From Hydractinia symbiolongicarpus (Eukaryota; Cnidaria; Hydrozoa; Anthoathecata; Hydractiniidae): 64,000 nt of DNA. This document shows, piece by piece, positions 37,627 through 50,967 of the stretch. The notes under the pieces are model-generated. The model did no database searches. It worked only from the letters and a program-made list of their open reading frames with translations, and was not told the DNA's origin. The stretch lies in contig NC_079879.1 in the NCBI RefSeq assembly GCF_029227915.1, positions 62,001-126,000 on the forward strand, given 5' to 3'. A program made the position numbers and the translations under genes. Position 1 is the first letter of the stretch. Each line of letters opens with the position of its first letter.

Positions 37627-40600
37627 GTAAATCCCGGGCTTGACCCGTATAGTCGAATGTATAAAAAGAAAGTACCCAGGAAGTAAACTCATTTCCCGAT
37701 CGATTTTTGAAATTATTTTTTCACCACTAAGAAGCATGAGACTTGTAGTTTTCAAAAATGATTTCATTTTTGATGAGACGCTGAATAAAAGAGTTTAATC
37801 TCCGGCAAACGAAAACCCGTGATTTCCCGTAAATCCCGGACCCGGCCTGTATAGTCAAAAGTACACAAAGAAAGTACGCAGGGAATAAACTCATTTCCCG
37901 AACGATTCTTTAAATTATGTTTTCACCACTAAAACGCGTGAGACTTGTAGTTTCCAAAAATGATTTCATTTTTGATGAGACGCTGAATAAAAGAAGTTTA
38001 ATCGCCGGCAAACGAAAACCCGCGATTTCCCGTAAATCCCGGACTCGGCCCGTGTAGTCAAAAGTACACAAAGAAAGTACCCAGGGAGTAAACTTATTTC
38101 CCGAACGATTCTTTAAATTATTTTTTCACCACTAAAACGCATGAGACTTGTAGTTTTCAAAAATGATTTCGTTTTTGATGAGACGCTGAATAGAAGGAGT
38201 TTAATCGCCGGCAAACGAAAACCCGCGATTTCCCGTATATCCCGGACTAGGCCCGTATAATCGAATGTATACAAAGAAAGTACCCAGGGAGTAAACTCAT
38301 TTCCCGAACGATTTTTTAAATTATTTTTTCACCACCAAAACGCATGAGACTTGTAGTTTTTAAAAATGATTTCATTATTGATGAGAGGCTGAATAAAAGG
38401 AGTTTAATCTCCCGCAAACGAAAACCCGTGATTTCCCCTAAATCCCGGACCCGGGCCGTATAGTCAAAAGTACACAAAGAAAGTACGCAGGGAGTAAACT
38501 CATTTCCCGAACGATTCTTTAAATTATTTTTTCACTACTAAAACGCATGAGACTTGTAGTTTTCAAAAGTGATTTCATTTTTAATGAGAGGCTGAACAAA
38601 AGAAGTTTAATCGCCAACAAACGAAAACCCGCAATTTCCCGTAAATCCCGGGCTTGACCCGTATAGTCGAATGTATAAAAAGAAAGTACCCAGGGAGTAA
38701 ACTCATTTCCCGATCGATTTTTGAAATTATTTTTTCACCACTAAGAAGCATGAGACTTGTAGTTTTCAAAAATGATTTCATTTTTGATGAGACGCTGAAT
38801 AAAAGAGTTTAATCTCCGGCAAACGAAAACCCGTGATTTCCCGTAAATCCCGGACCCGGCCCGTATAGTCAAAAGTACACAAAGAAAGTACGCAGGGAGT
38901 AAACTCATTTCCCGAACGATTCTTTAAATTATGTTTTCACCACTAAAACGCGTGAGACTTGTAGTTTCCAAAAATGATTTCATTTTTGATGAGACGCTGA
39001 ATAAAAGAAGTTTAATCGCCGGCAAACGAAAACCCGCGATTTCCCGTAAATCCCGGACTCGGACCGTATAGTCAAAAGTATACAAAGAAAGTACCCAGGG
39101 AGTAAACTCATTTCCCGAACGATTCTTTAAATTATTTTTTCACCACTAAAACGCATGAGACTTGTAGTTTTCAAAAATGATTTCATTTTTGATGAGACGC
39201 TGAATAAAAGTAGTTTAGTCGCCGGCAAACGAAAACCCGCGATTTCCCGTATATGCCGGACTCGGCACGTATAGTCGAATGTATACAAAGAAAGTACCCA
39301 GGGAGTAAACTCATTTCCCGAACGATTTTTTAAATTATTTTTTCACCACCAAAACGCATGAGACTTGTAGTTTTCAAAAATGATTTCATTTTTGATGAGA
39401 CGCTGAATAAAATGAGTTTAATCTCCGGCAAACGAAAACCCGTGATTTCCCCTAAATCCCGGACTCGGCCCGTGTAGTCAAAAGTACACAAAGAAAGTAC
39501 CCAGGGAGTAAACTCATTTCCCGAACGATTCTTTAAATTATTTTTTCACCACTAAAACGCATGAGACTTGTAGTTTTCAAAAATGATTTTATTTTTGATG
39601 AGACGCTGAATAAAAGGAGTTTATTCTCCGGCAAACGAAAACCTCGATTTCCCGTAAATCCCGGACCCGGCCTGTATAGTCGAAAGTATACAAAGAAAGT
39701 ACGCAGGGAGTAAACTCATTTCCCGAACGATTCTTTAAATTATTTTTTCACCACTAAAACGCGTGAGACTTGTAGTTTTCAAAAATGATTTTATTTTTGA
39801 TGAGACGCTGAATAAAAGGAGTTTATTCTCCGGCAAACGAAAACCTCGATTTCCCGTAAATCCCGGACCCGGCCTGTATAGTCGAAAGTATACAAAGAAA
39901 GTACGCAGGGAGTAAACTCATTTCCCGAACGATTCTTTAAATTATTTTTTCACCACTAAAACGCGTGAGACTTGTAGTTTTCAAAAATGATTTCATTTTT
40001 GATGAGACGCTGAAAAAAAGGAGTTTATTCGACGGCAAACGAAAACCCGCGATTTCCCGTAAATCCCAGACTCGGACCGTATAGTCAAAAGTATACAAAG
40101 AAAGTACCCAGGGAGTAAACTCATTTCCCGAACGATTCTTTAAATTATTTTTTCATCAATAAAACGCATGAGACTTGTAGTTTTCAAAAATGATTTCATT
40201 TTTGATGAGACGCTGAATAAAAGGATTTTAATCGCCGGCAAACGAAAACCCGCGATTTCCCGTATATCCCGGACTAGGCCCGTATAGTCGAATGTATACA
40301 AAGAAAGTACCCAGTTAGTAAACTCATTTCCCGAACGATTTTTTAAATTATTTTTTCACCACCAAAACGCATGAGACTTGTAGTTTTTAAAAATGATTTC
40401 ATTTTTGATGAGACGCTGAATAAAAGGAGTTTAATCTCCGGCGAACGAAAACCCGTGATTTCCCCTAAATCCCTGACCCGGGCCGTATAGTCAAAAGTAC
40501 ACAAAGAAAGTACGCAGGGAGTAAACTCATTTCCCGAACGATTCTTTAAATTATTTTTTCACTACTAAAACGCATGAGACTTGTAGTTTTCAAAAATGAT

Positions 40601-41613
40601 TTCAATTTTGATGAGACGCTGAAAAAAAGGAGTTTATTCGAAGGCAAACGAAAACCCGCAATTTCCCGTAAATCCCAGACTCGCACCGTATAGTCAAAAG
40701 TATACAAAGAAAGTACCCAGGGAGTAAACTCATTTCCCGAACGATTCTTTAAATTATTTTTTCACCACCAAAACGCATGAGACTTGTAGTTTTTAAAAAT
40801 GATTTCATTTTTGATGAGACGCTGAATAAAAGGAGTTTAATCTCCGGCGAACGAAAACCCGTGATTTCCCCTAAATCCCGGACCCGGGCCGTATAGTCAA
40901 AAGTACACAAAGAAAGTACGCAGGGAGTAAACTCATTTCCCGAACGATTCTTTAAATTATTTTTTCACTACTAAAACGCATGAGACTTGTAGTTTTCAAA
41001 AATGATTTCAATTTTGATGAGACGCTAAAAAAAAGGAGTTTATTCGAAGGCAAACGAAAACCCGCGATTTCCCGTAAATCCCAGACTCGGACCGTATAGT
41101 CAAAAGTATACAAGGAAAGTACCCAGGGAGTAAACTCATTTCCCGAACGATTCTTTAAATTATTTTTTCACCACCAAAACGCATGAGACTTGTATATTTT
41201 AAAAATGATTTCATTTTTGATGAGACGCTGAATAAAAGGAGTTTAATCTCCGGCAAACGAAAACCCGTGATTTCCCCTTAATCCCGGACCCGGGCCGTAT
41301 AGTCAAAAGTACACAAAGAAAGTACGCAGGGAGTAAACTCATTTCCCGAGCGATTCTTTAAATTATTTTTTCACTACTAAAACGCATGAGACTTGTAGTT
41401 TTCAAAAATGATTTCATTCTTGATGAGACGCTGAATAAAAGAGTTTAATCTCCGGCAAACAAAAACCCGCGATTTCCCGTAAATCCTGGACCCGGCCCGT
41501 ATAGTCAAAAGTACACAAAGAAAGTACGCAGGGAGTAAACTCATTTCTCGAACGATTTTTTAAATTAATTTTTTACCACTAAAACGCATAAGACTTGCAT
41601 TTTTCAAAATTGT
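37627..41613. repeat. 23-monomer HOR material, rearranged copy 4
   Basis: Parallels copies 2 and 3 at an offset of 4,868 bp up to about 39,780, then at 5,070 bp, because one monomer is duplicated: the monomer reading atgattttatttttg with aaaacctcgatttcccg occurs at 39,583 and again at 39,785. Its gcaatttcccg variant at about 40,657 is shared with about 35,588 in copy 3 but not copies 1 or 2 (gcgatttcccg). Confidence 0.82.
39583..39986. repeat. Single-monomer (202-bp) duplication
   Basis: Two essentially identical adjacent monomers, 39,583-39,784 and 39,785-39,986, both with gattttattttt, ttattctccggc, aacctcgatttcc and gtcgaaagtatac. In the other HOR copies this type occurs once at this place (about 25,397, 30,053 and 34,716). 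It is the smallest possible unequal exchange in the array. Confidence 0.88.
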
Positions 41614-42830
41614 TTTCATTTTTGATGAGACGCTGAATAAAAGGAGTTTAATCTCCGGCGAACGAAAACCCGTGATTTCCCCTAAATCCCTGACCCGGGC
41701 CGTATAGTCAAAAGTACACAAAGAAAGTACGCAGGGAGTAAACTCATTTCCCGAACGATTCTTTAAATTATTTTTTCACTACTAAAACGCATGAGACTTG
41801 TAGTTTTCAAAAATGATTTCAATTTTGATGAGACGCTGAAAAAAAGGAGTTTATTCGAAGGCAAACGAAAACCCGCAATTTCCCGTAAATCCCAGACTCG
41901 CACCGTATAGTCAAAAGTATACAAAGAAAGTACCCAGGGAGTAAACTCATTTCCCGAACGATTCTTTAAATTATTTTTTCACCACCAAAACGCATGAGAC
42001 TTGTAGTTTTTAAAAATGATTTCATTTTTGATGAGACGCTGAATAAAAGGAGTTTAATCTCCGGCGAACGAAAACCCGTGATTTCCCCTAAATCCCGGAC
42101 CCGGGCCGTATAGTCAAAAGTACACAAAGAAAGTACGCAGGGAGTAAACTCATTTCCCGAACGATTCTTTAAATTATTTTTTCACTACTAAAACGCATGA
42201 GACTTGTAGTTTTCAAAAATGATTTCAATTTTGATGAGACGCTAAAAAAAAGGAGTTTATTCGAAGGCAAACGAAAACCCGCGATTTCCCGTAAATCCCA
42301 GACTCGGACCGTATAGTCAAAAGTATACAAGGAAAGTACCCAGGGAGTAAACTCATTTCCCGAACGATTCTTTAAATTATTTTTTCACCACCAAAACGCA
42401 TGAGACTTGTATATTTTAAAAATGATTTCATTTTTGATGAGACGCTGAATAAAAGGAGTTTAATCTCCGGCAAACGAAAACCCGTGATTTCCCCTTAATC
42501 CCGGACCCGGGCCGTATAGTCAAAAGTACACAAAGAAAGTACGCAGGGAGTAAACTCATTTCCCGAGCGATTCTTTAAATTATTTTTTCACTACTAAAAC
42601 GCATGAGACTTGTAGTTTTCAAAAATGATTTCATTCTTGATGAGACGCTGAATAAAAGAGTTTAATCTCCGGCAAACAAAAACCCGCGATTTCCCGTAAA
42701 TCCTGGACCCGGCCCGTATAGTCAAAAGTACACAAAGAAAGTACGCAGGGAGTAAACTCATTTCTCGAACGATTTTTTAAATTAATTTTTTACCACTAAA
42801 ACGCATAAGACTTGCATTTTTCAAAATTGT
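40397..42830. repeat. 1,217-bp (six-monomer) tandem pair inside region C
   Basis: The marker gcgaacgaaaacccg in a ccctgac monomer occurs at 40,441 and 41,658, 1,217 bp apart; the units run about 40,397-41,613 and 41,614-42,830. Both end with the private variant caaaattgttttc, which reads caaaaatgttttc in earlier HOR copies, so that mutation came before the duplication. The junction lies between about 41,614 and 41,654, where the left type should continue with ctcgggcaaacg but reads ctccggcgaacg. Confidence 0.87.
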
Positions 42831-42859
42831 TTTCATTTTTGATGAGACGCTGAATAAAA

Positions 42860-45800
42860 GGAGTTTAATCTCGGGCAAACGAAAACCCACGACTTCCCGT
42901 AAATCCCGGACTCGGCCCGTGTAGTCAAAAGTATACAAAGAAAGTACGCAGGGAGTAAACTCATTTCCCGAACGATTCTTTAAATTATTTTTTCACCACT
43001 AAAACGCGTGAGACTTGTAGTTTTCAAAAATGATTTCATTTTTGATGAGACGCTGAATAAAAGAAGTTTAATCGCCGGCAAACGAAAACCCGCGATTTCC
43101 CGTAAATCCCGGACTCGGCCCGTATAGTCAAAAGTATACAAAGAAAGTGCCCAGGGAGTAAACCCATTTCCCGATCGATTTTTTAAATTATTTTTCACCA
43201 CTAAGACGCATGAGACTTGTAGTTTTCAAAAATGATTTCAATTTTGATGAGACGCTGAAAAAAAGGAGTTTATTCGACGGCAAACGAAAACCCGCGATTT
43301 CCCGTAAATCCCAGACTCGGACCGTATAGTCAAAAGTATACAAAGAAAGTACCCAGGGAGTAAACTCATTTCCCGAACGATTCTTTAAATTATTTTTTCA
43401 CCACTAAAACGCATGAGACTTGTAGTTTTCAACAATGATTTCATTTTTGATGAGACGCTGAATAAAAGGAGTTTAATCGCCGGCAAACGAAAACCCGCGA
43501 TTTCCCGTATATCCCGGACTAGGCCCGTATAGTCGAATGTATACAAAGAAAGTACCCAGGGAGAAAACTCATTTCCCGAACGATTTTTTAAATTATTTTT
43601 TCACCACCAAAACGCATGAGACTTGTAGTTTTTAAAAATGATTTCATTTTTGATGAGACGCTGAATAAAAGGAGTTTAATCTCCGGCGAACGAAAACCCG
43701 TGATTTCCCCTAAATCCCGGCCCCGGGCCGTATAGTCAAAAGTACACAAAGAAAGTACGCAGGGAGTAAACTCATTTCCCGAACGATTCTTTAAATTATT
43801 TTTTCACTACTAAAACGCATGAGACTTGTAGTTTTCAAAAATGATTTCAATTTTGATAAGACGCTAAAAAAAAGGAGTTTATTCGAAGGCAAACGAAAAC
43901 CCGCGATTTCCCGTAAATCCCAGACTCGGACCGTATAGTCAAAAGTATACAAGGAAAGTACCCAGGGAGTAAACTCATTTCCCGAACGATTCTTTAAATT
44001 ATTTTTTCACCACCAAAACGCATGAGACTTGTATATTTTAAAAATGATTTCATTTTTGATGAGACGCTGAATAAAAGGAGTTTAATCTCCGGCAAACGAA
44101 AACCCGTGATTTCCCCTTAATCCCGGACCCGGGCCGTATAGTCAAAAGTACACAAAGAAAGTACGCAGGGAGTAAACTCATTTCCCGAGCGATTCTTTAA
44201 ATTATTTTTTCACTACTAAAACGCATGAGACTTGTAGTTTTCAAAAATGATTTCATTCTTGATGAGACGCTGAATAAAAGAGTTTAATCTCCGGCAAACG
44301 AAAACCCGTGATTTCCCGTAAATCCTGGACCCGGCCCGTATAGTCAAAAGTACACAAAGAAAGTACGCAGGGAGTAAACTCATTTCTCGAACGATTTTTT
44401 AAATTAATTTTTTACCACTAAAACGCATAAGACTTGCATTTTTCAAAAATGTTTTCATTTTTGATGAGACGCAGATTAAAAGAGTTTAATCTCGGGCAAA
44501 CGAAAACCCACGACTTCCCGTAAATCCCGGACTCGGCCCGTGTAGTCAAAAGTATACAAAGAAAGTACGCAGGGAGTAAACTCATTTCCCGAACGATTCT
44601 TTAAATTATTTTTTCACCACTAAAACGCGTGAGACTTGTAGTTTTCAAAAATGATTTCATTTTTGATGAGACGCTGAATAAAAGAAGTTTAATCGCCGGC
44701 AAACGAAAACCCGCGATTTCCCGTAAATCCCGGACTCGGCCCGTATAGTCAAAAGTATACAAAGAAAGTGCCCAGGGAGTAAACCCATTTCCCGATCGAT
44801 TTTTTAAATTATTTTTCACCACTAAGACGCATGAGACTTGTAGTTTTCAAAAATGATTTCAATTTTGATGAGACGCTGAAAAAAAGGAGTTTATTCGACG
44901 GCAAACGAAAACCCGCGATTTCCCGTAAATCCCAGACTCGGACCGTATAGTCAAAAGTATACAAAGAAAGTACCCAGGGAGTAAACTCATTTCCCGAACG
45001 ATTCTTTAAATTATTTTTTCACCACTAAAACGCATGAGACTTGTAGTTTTCAACAATGATTTCATTTTTGATGAGACGCTGAATAAAAGGAGTTTAATCG
45101 CCGGCAAACGAAAACCCGCGATTTCCCGCATATCCCGGACTAGGCCCGTATAGTCGAATGTATACAAAGAAAGTACCCAGGGAGTAAACTCATTTCCCGA
45201 ACGATTTTTTAAATTATTTTTTCACCACCAAAACGCATGAGACTTGTAGTTTTTAAAAATGATTTCATTTTTGATGAGACGCTGAATAAAAGGAGTTTAA
45301 TCTCCGGCGAACGAAAACCCGTGATTTCCCCTAAATCCCGGCCCCGGGCCGTATAGTCAAAAGTACACAAAGAAAGACGCAGGGAGTAAACTCATTTCCC
45401 GAACGATTCTTTAAATTATTTTTTCACTACTAAAACGCATGAGACTTGTAGTTTTCAAAAATGATTTCAATTTTCATGAGACGCTGAAAAAAAGGAGTTT
45501 ATTCGACGGCAAACGAAAACCCGCGATTTCCCGTAAATCCCAGACTCGGACCGTATAGTCAAAAGTATACAAAGAAAGTACCCAGGGAGTAAACTCATTT
45601 CCCGAACGATTCTTTAAATTATTTTTTCACCACCAAAACGCATGGGACTTGTAGTTTTTAAAATTGATTTCATTTTTGATGAGACGCTGAATAAAAGGAG
45701 TTTAATCTCCGGCAAACGAAAACCCGTGATTTCCCCTAAATCCCGGACCCGGGCCGTATAGTCAAAAGTACACAAAGAAAGTACGCAGGGAGTAAACTCA

Positions 45801-46913
45801 TTTCCCGAGCGATTCTTTAAATTATTTTTTCACTACTAAAACGCATGAGACTTGTAGTTTTCAAAAATGATTTCATTCTTGATGAGACGCTGAATAAAAG
45901 AGTTTAATCTCCGGCAAACGAAAACCCGTGATTTCCCGTAAATCCTGGACCTGGCCCGTATAGTCAAAAGTACACAAAGAAAGTACGCAGGGAGTAAACT
46001 CATTTCGCGAACGATTTTTTAAATTAATTTTTTACCACTAAAACGCATAAGACTTGCATTTTTCAAAAATGTTTTCATTTTTGATGAGACGCTGAATAAA
46101 AGGAGTTTAATCTCGGGCAAACGAAAACCCACGACTTCCCGTAAATCCCGGACCCGGCCCGTATAGTCAAAAGTATACAAATAAAGTATGCAGGGAGTAA
46201 ACTCATTTCCCGAACGATTCTTTAAATTATTTTTTCACCACTAAAACGCACGAGACTTGCAGTTTTCAAAAATGATTTCATTTTTGATGAGACACTGAAT
46301 AAAAGAAGTTTAATCGCCGGCAAACGAAAACCTGCGATTTCCCGTAAATCCTGGGCTTGGCGCGTATAGTCGAATGTATACAAAGAAAGAACCCAGGGAG
46401 TAAACTCATTTCTCGAACGATTTTTTAAATTAATTTTTTACCACTAAAACGCATAAGACTTGCAGTTTTCAAAAACGATTTCATTTTTGATGAGACGCTG
46501 AATAAAAGGAGTTTAATCTCCGGCAAACGAAAACCCGCGATTTCCCGTAAATCCCGGACCCGGCCCGTATAGTCAAAAGTATACAAAAAAAGTATGCAGG
46601 GAGTAAACTCATTTCCCGAACGATTCTTTAAATTATTTTTTCACCACTAAAACGCATGAGACTTGTAGTTTTCAAAAATGATTTCATTTTTGATGAGACA
46701 CTGAATAAAAGAAGTTTAATCGCCGGCAAACGAAAACCTGCGATTTCCCGTAAATCCCGGGCTTGGCGCGTATAGTCGAATGTATACAAAGAAAGAACCC
46801 AGGGAGTAAACTCATTTCTCGAACGATTTTTTAAATTAATTTTTTACCACTAAAACGCATAAGACTTGCAGTTTTTAAAAAGGATTTCATTTTTGATGAG
46901 ACGCTGAATAAAA
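42860..46913. repeat. 4,054-bp (20-monomer) higher-order repeat, copy 1
   Basis: Corresponding points 42,980/47,034, 43,565/47,619 (gggagaaaactc) and 44,468/48,521 (gacgcagatt) are about 4,053-4,054 bp apart. Each copy contains a weaker internal repetition at about 1,621 bp (eight monomers; 42,980 and 44,601; 47,034 and 48,654), so the unit itself arose from an eight-monomer duplication plus about four further monomers. Confidence 0.87.
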
Positions 46914-49900
46914 GGAGTTTAATCTCGGGCAAACGAAAACCCACGACTTCCCGTAAATCCCGGACTCGGCCCGTGTAGTCAAAAGTATACAAAGAAAGTA
47001 CGCAGGGAGTAAACTCATTTCCCGAACGATTCTTTAAATTATTTTTTCACCACTAAAACGCGTGAGACTTGTAGTTTTCAAAAATGATTTCATTTTTGAT
47101 GAGACGCTGAATAAAAGAAGTTTAATCGCCGGCAAACGAAAACCCGCGATTTCCCGTAAATCCCGGACTCGGCCCGTATAGTCAAAAGTATACAAAGAAA
47201 GTGCCCAGGGAGTAAACCCATTTCCCGATCGATTTTTTAAATTATTTTCACCACTAAGACGCATGAGACTTGTAGTTTTCAAAAATGATTTCAATTTTGA
47301 TGAGACGCTGAAAAAAAGGAGTTTATTCGACGGCAAACGAAAACCCGCGATTTCCCGTAAATCCCAGACTCGGACCGTATAGTCAAAAGTATACAAAGAA
47401 AGTACCCAGGGAGTAAACTCATTTCCCGAACGATTCTTTAAATTATTTTTTCACCACTAAAACGCATGAGACTTGTAGTTTTCAACAATGATTTCATTTT
47501 TGATGAGACGCTGAATAAAAGGAGTTTAATCGCCGGCAAACGAAAACCCGCGATTTCCCGTATATCCCGGACTAGGCCCGTATAGTCGAATGTATACAAA
47601 GAAAGTACCCAGGGAGAAAACTCATTTCCCGAACGATTTTTTAAATTATTTTTTCACCACCAAAACGCATGAGACTTGTAGTTTTTAAAAATGATTTCAT
47701 TTTTGATGAGACGCTGAATAAAAGGAGTTTAATCTCCGGCGAACGAAAACCCGTGATTTCCCCTAAATCCCGGCCCCAGGCCGTATAGTCAAAAGTACAC
47801 AAAGAAAGTACGCAGGGAGTAAACTCATTTCCCGAACGATTCTTTAAATTATTTTTTCACTACTAAAACGCATGAGACTTGTAGTTTTCAAAAATGATTT
47901 CAATTTTGATAAGACGCTAAAAAAAAGGAGTTTATTCGAAGGCAAACGAAAACCCGCGATTTCCCGTAAATCCCAGACTCGGACCGTATAGTCAAAAGTA
48001 TACAAGGAAAGTACCCAGGGAGTAAACTCATTTCCCGAACGATTCTTTAAATTATTTTTTCACCACCAAAACGCATGAGACTTGTATATTTTAAAAATGA
48101 TTTCATTTTTGATGAGACGCTGAATAAAAGGAGTTTAATCTCCGGCAAACGAAAACCCGTGATTTCCCCTTAATCCCGGACCCGGGCCGTATAGTCAAAA
48201 GTACACAAAGAAAGTACGCAGGGAGTAAACTCATTTCCCGAGCGATTCTTTAAATTATTTTTTCACTACTAAAACGCATGAGACTTGTAGTTTTCAAAAA
48301 TGATTTCATTCTTGATGAGACGCTGAATAAAAGAGTTTAATCTCCGGCAAACGAAAACCCGTGATTTCCCGTAAATCCTGGACCCGGCCCGTATAGTCAA
48401 AAGTACACAAAGAAAGTACGCAGGGAGTAAACTCATTTCTCGAACGATTTTTTAAATTAATTTTTTACCACTAAAACGCATAAGACTTGCATTTTTCAAA
48501 AATGTTTTCATTTTTGATGAGACGCAGATTAAAAGAGTTTAATCTCGGGCAAACGAAAACCCACGACTTCCCGTAAATCCCGGACTCGGCCCGTGTAGTC
48601 AAAAGTATACAAAGAAAGTACGCAGGGAGTAAACTCATTTCCCGAACGATTCTTTAAATTATTTTTTCACCACTAAAACGCGTGAGACTTGTAGTTTTCA
48701 AAAATGATTTCATTTTTGATGAGACGCTGAATAAAAGAAGTTTAATCGCCGGCAAACGAAAACCCGCGATTTCCCGTAAATCCCGGACTCGGCCCGTATA
48801 GTCAAAAGTATACAAAGAAAGTGCCCAGGGAGTAAACCCATTTCCCGATCGATTTTTTAAATTATTTTTCACCACTAAGACGCATGAGACTTGTAGTTTT
48901 CAAAAATGATTTCAATTTTGATGAGACGCTGAAAAAAAGGAGTTTATTCGACGGCAAACGAAAACCCGCGATTTCCCGTAAATCCCAGACTCGGACCGTA
49001 TAGTCAAAAGTATACAAAGAAAGTACCCAGGGAGTAAACTCATTTCCCGAACGATTCTTTAAATTATTTTTTCACCACTAAAACGCATGAGACTTGTAGT
49101 TTTCAACAATGATTTCATTTTTGATGAGACGCTGAATAAAAGGAGTTTAATCGCCGGCAAACGAAAACCCGCGATTTCCCGCATATCCCGGACTAGGCCC
49201 GTATAGTCGAATGTATACAAAGAAAGTACCCAGGGAGTAAACTCATTTCCCGAACGATTTTTTAAATTATTTTTTCACCACCAAAACGCATGAGACTTGT
49301 AGTTTTTAAAAATGATTTCATTTTTGATGAGACGCTGAATAAAAGGAGTTTAATCTCCGGCGAACGAAAACCCGTGATTTCCCCTAAATCCCGGCCCCGG
49401 GCCGTATAGTCAAAAGTACACAAAGAAAGACGCAGGGAGTAAACTCATTTCCCGAACGATTCTTTAAATTATTTTTTCACTACTAAAACGCATGAGACTT
49501 GTAGTTTTCAAAAATGATTTCAATTTTGATGAGACGCTGAAAAAAAGGAGTTTATTCGACGGCAAACGAAAACCCGCGATTTCCCGTAAATCCCAGACTC
49601 GGACCGTATAGTCAAAAGTATACAAAGAAAGTACCCAGGGAGTAAACTCATTTCCCGAACGATTCTTTAAATTATTTTTTCACCACCAAAACGCATGGGA
49701 CTTGTAGTTTTTAAAATTGATTTCATTTTTGATGAGACGCTGAATAAAAGGAGTTTAATCTCCGGCAAACGAAAACCCGTGATTTCCCCTAAATCCCGGA
49801 CCCGGGCCGTATAGTCAAAAGTACACAAAGAAAGTACGCAGGGAGTAAACTCATTTCCCGAGCGATTCTTTAAATTATTTTTTCACTACTAAAACGCATG

Positions 49901-50967
49901 AGACTTGTAGTTTTCAAAAATGATTTCATTCTTGATGAGACGCTGAATAAAAGAGTTTAATCTCCGGCAAACGAAAACCCGTGATTTCCCGTAAATCCTG
50001 GACCTGGCCCGTATAGTCAAAAGTACACAAAGAAAGTACGCAGGGAGTAAACTCATTTCGCGAACGATTTTTTAAATTAATTTTTTACCACTAAAACGCA
50101 TAAGACTTGCATTTTTCAAAAATGTTTTCATTTTTGATGAGACGCTGAATAAAAGGAGTTTAATCTCGGGCAAACGAAAACCCACGACTTCCCGTAAATC
50201 CCGGCCCCGGCCCGTATAGTCAAAAGTATACAAATAAAGTATGCAGGGAGTAAACTCATTTCCCGAACGATTCTTTAAATTATTTTTTCACCACTAAAAC
50301 GCACGAGACTTGCAGTTTTCAAAAATGATTTCATTTTTGATGAGAAACTGAATAAAAGAAGTTTAATCGCCGGCAAACGAAAACCTGCGATTTCCCGTAA
50401 ATCCTGGGCTTGGCGCGTATAGTCGAATGTATACAAAGAAAGAACCCAGGGAGTAAACTCATTTCTCGAACGATTTTTTAAATTAATTTTTTACCACTAA
50501 AACGCATAAGACTTGCAGTTTTCAAAAACGATTTCATTTTTGATGAGACGCTGAATAAAAGGAGTTTAATCTCCGGCAAACGAAAACCCGCGATTTCCCG
50601 TAAATCCCGGACCCGGCCCGTATAGTCAAAAGTATACAAAAAAAGTATGCAGGGAGTAAACTCATTTCCCGAACGATTCTTTAAATTATTTTTTCACCAC
50701 TAAAACGCATGAGACTTGTAGTTTTCAAAAATGATTTCATTTTTGATGAGACACTGAATAAAAGAAGTTTAATCGCCGGCAAACGAAAACCTGCGATTTC
50801 CCGTAAATCCCGGGCTTGGCGCGTATAGTCGAATGTATACAAAGAAAGAACCCAGGGAGTAAACTCATTTCTCGAACGATTTTTTAAATTAATTTTTTAC
50901 CACTAAAACGCATAAGACTTGCAGTTTTTAAAAAGGATTTCATTTTTGATGAGACGCTGAATAAAAG
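46914..50967. repeat. 4,054-bp (20-monomer) higher-order repeat, copy 2
   Basis: Near-identical to the first copy, including gacgcagattaaaag (48,521), the deletion in gaaagacgcaggg (about 49,428) and catgggacttg (about 49,694). At the inter-copy junction (about 46,880-46,922) a gcagtttttaaaaagg monomer continues with ctcgggcaaacg, while at the end of this copy (about 50,977) the same monomer continues with ctccggcaaacg. The shared stretch between dyad and gtttaatct is where the exchange fell. One small frameshift difference is attatttttcacc (48,861) versus attattttcacc (47,239). Confidence 0.87.

Noticed and set aside
47034-47396. Longest frame (120 codons, minus strand)
   Set aside because: It differs from its sister at 48,654-48,875 by a 1-bp length change in a T run (attattttcacc versus attatttttcacc), which fuses two frames by chance. 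No selection for an open frame is visible.
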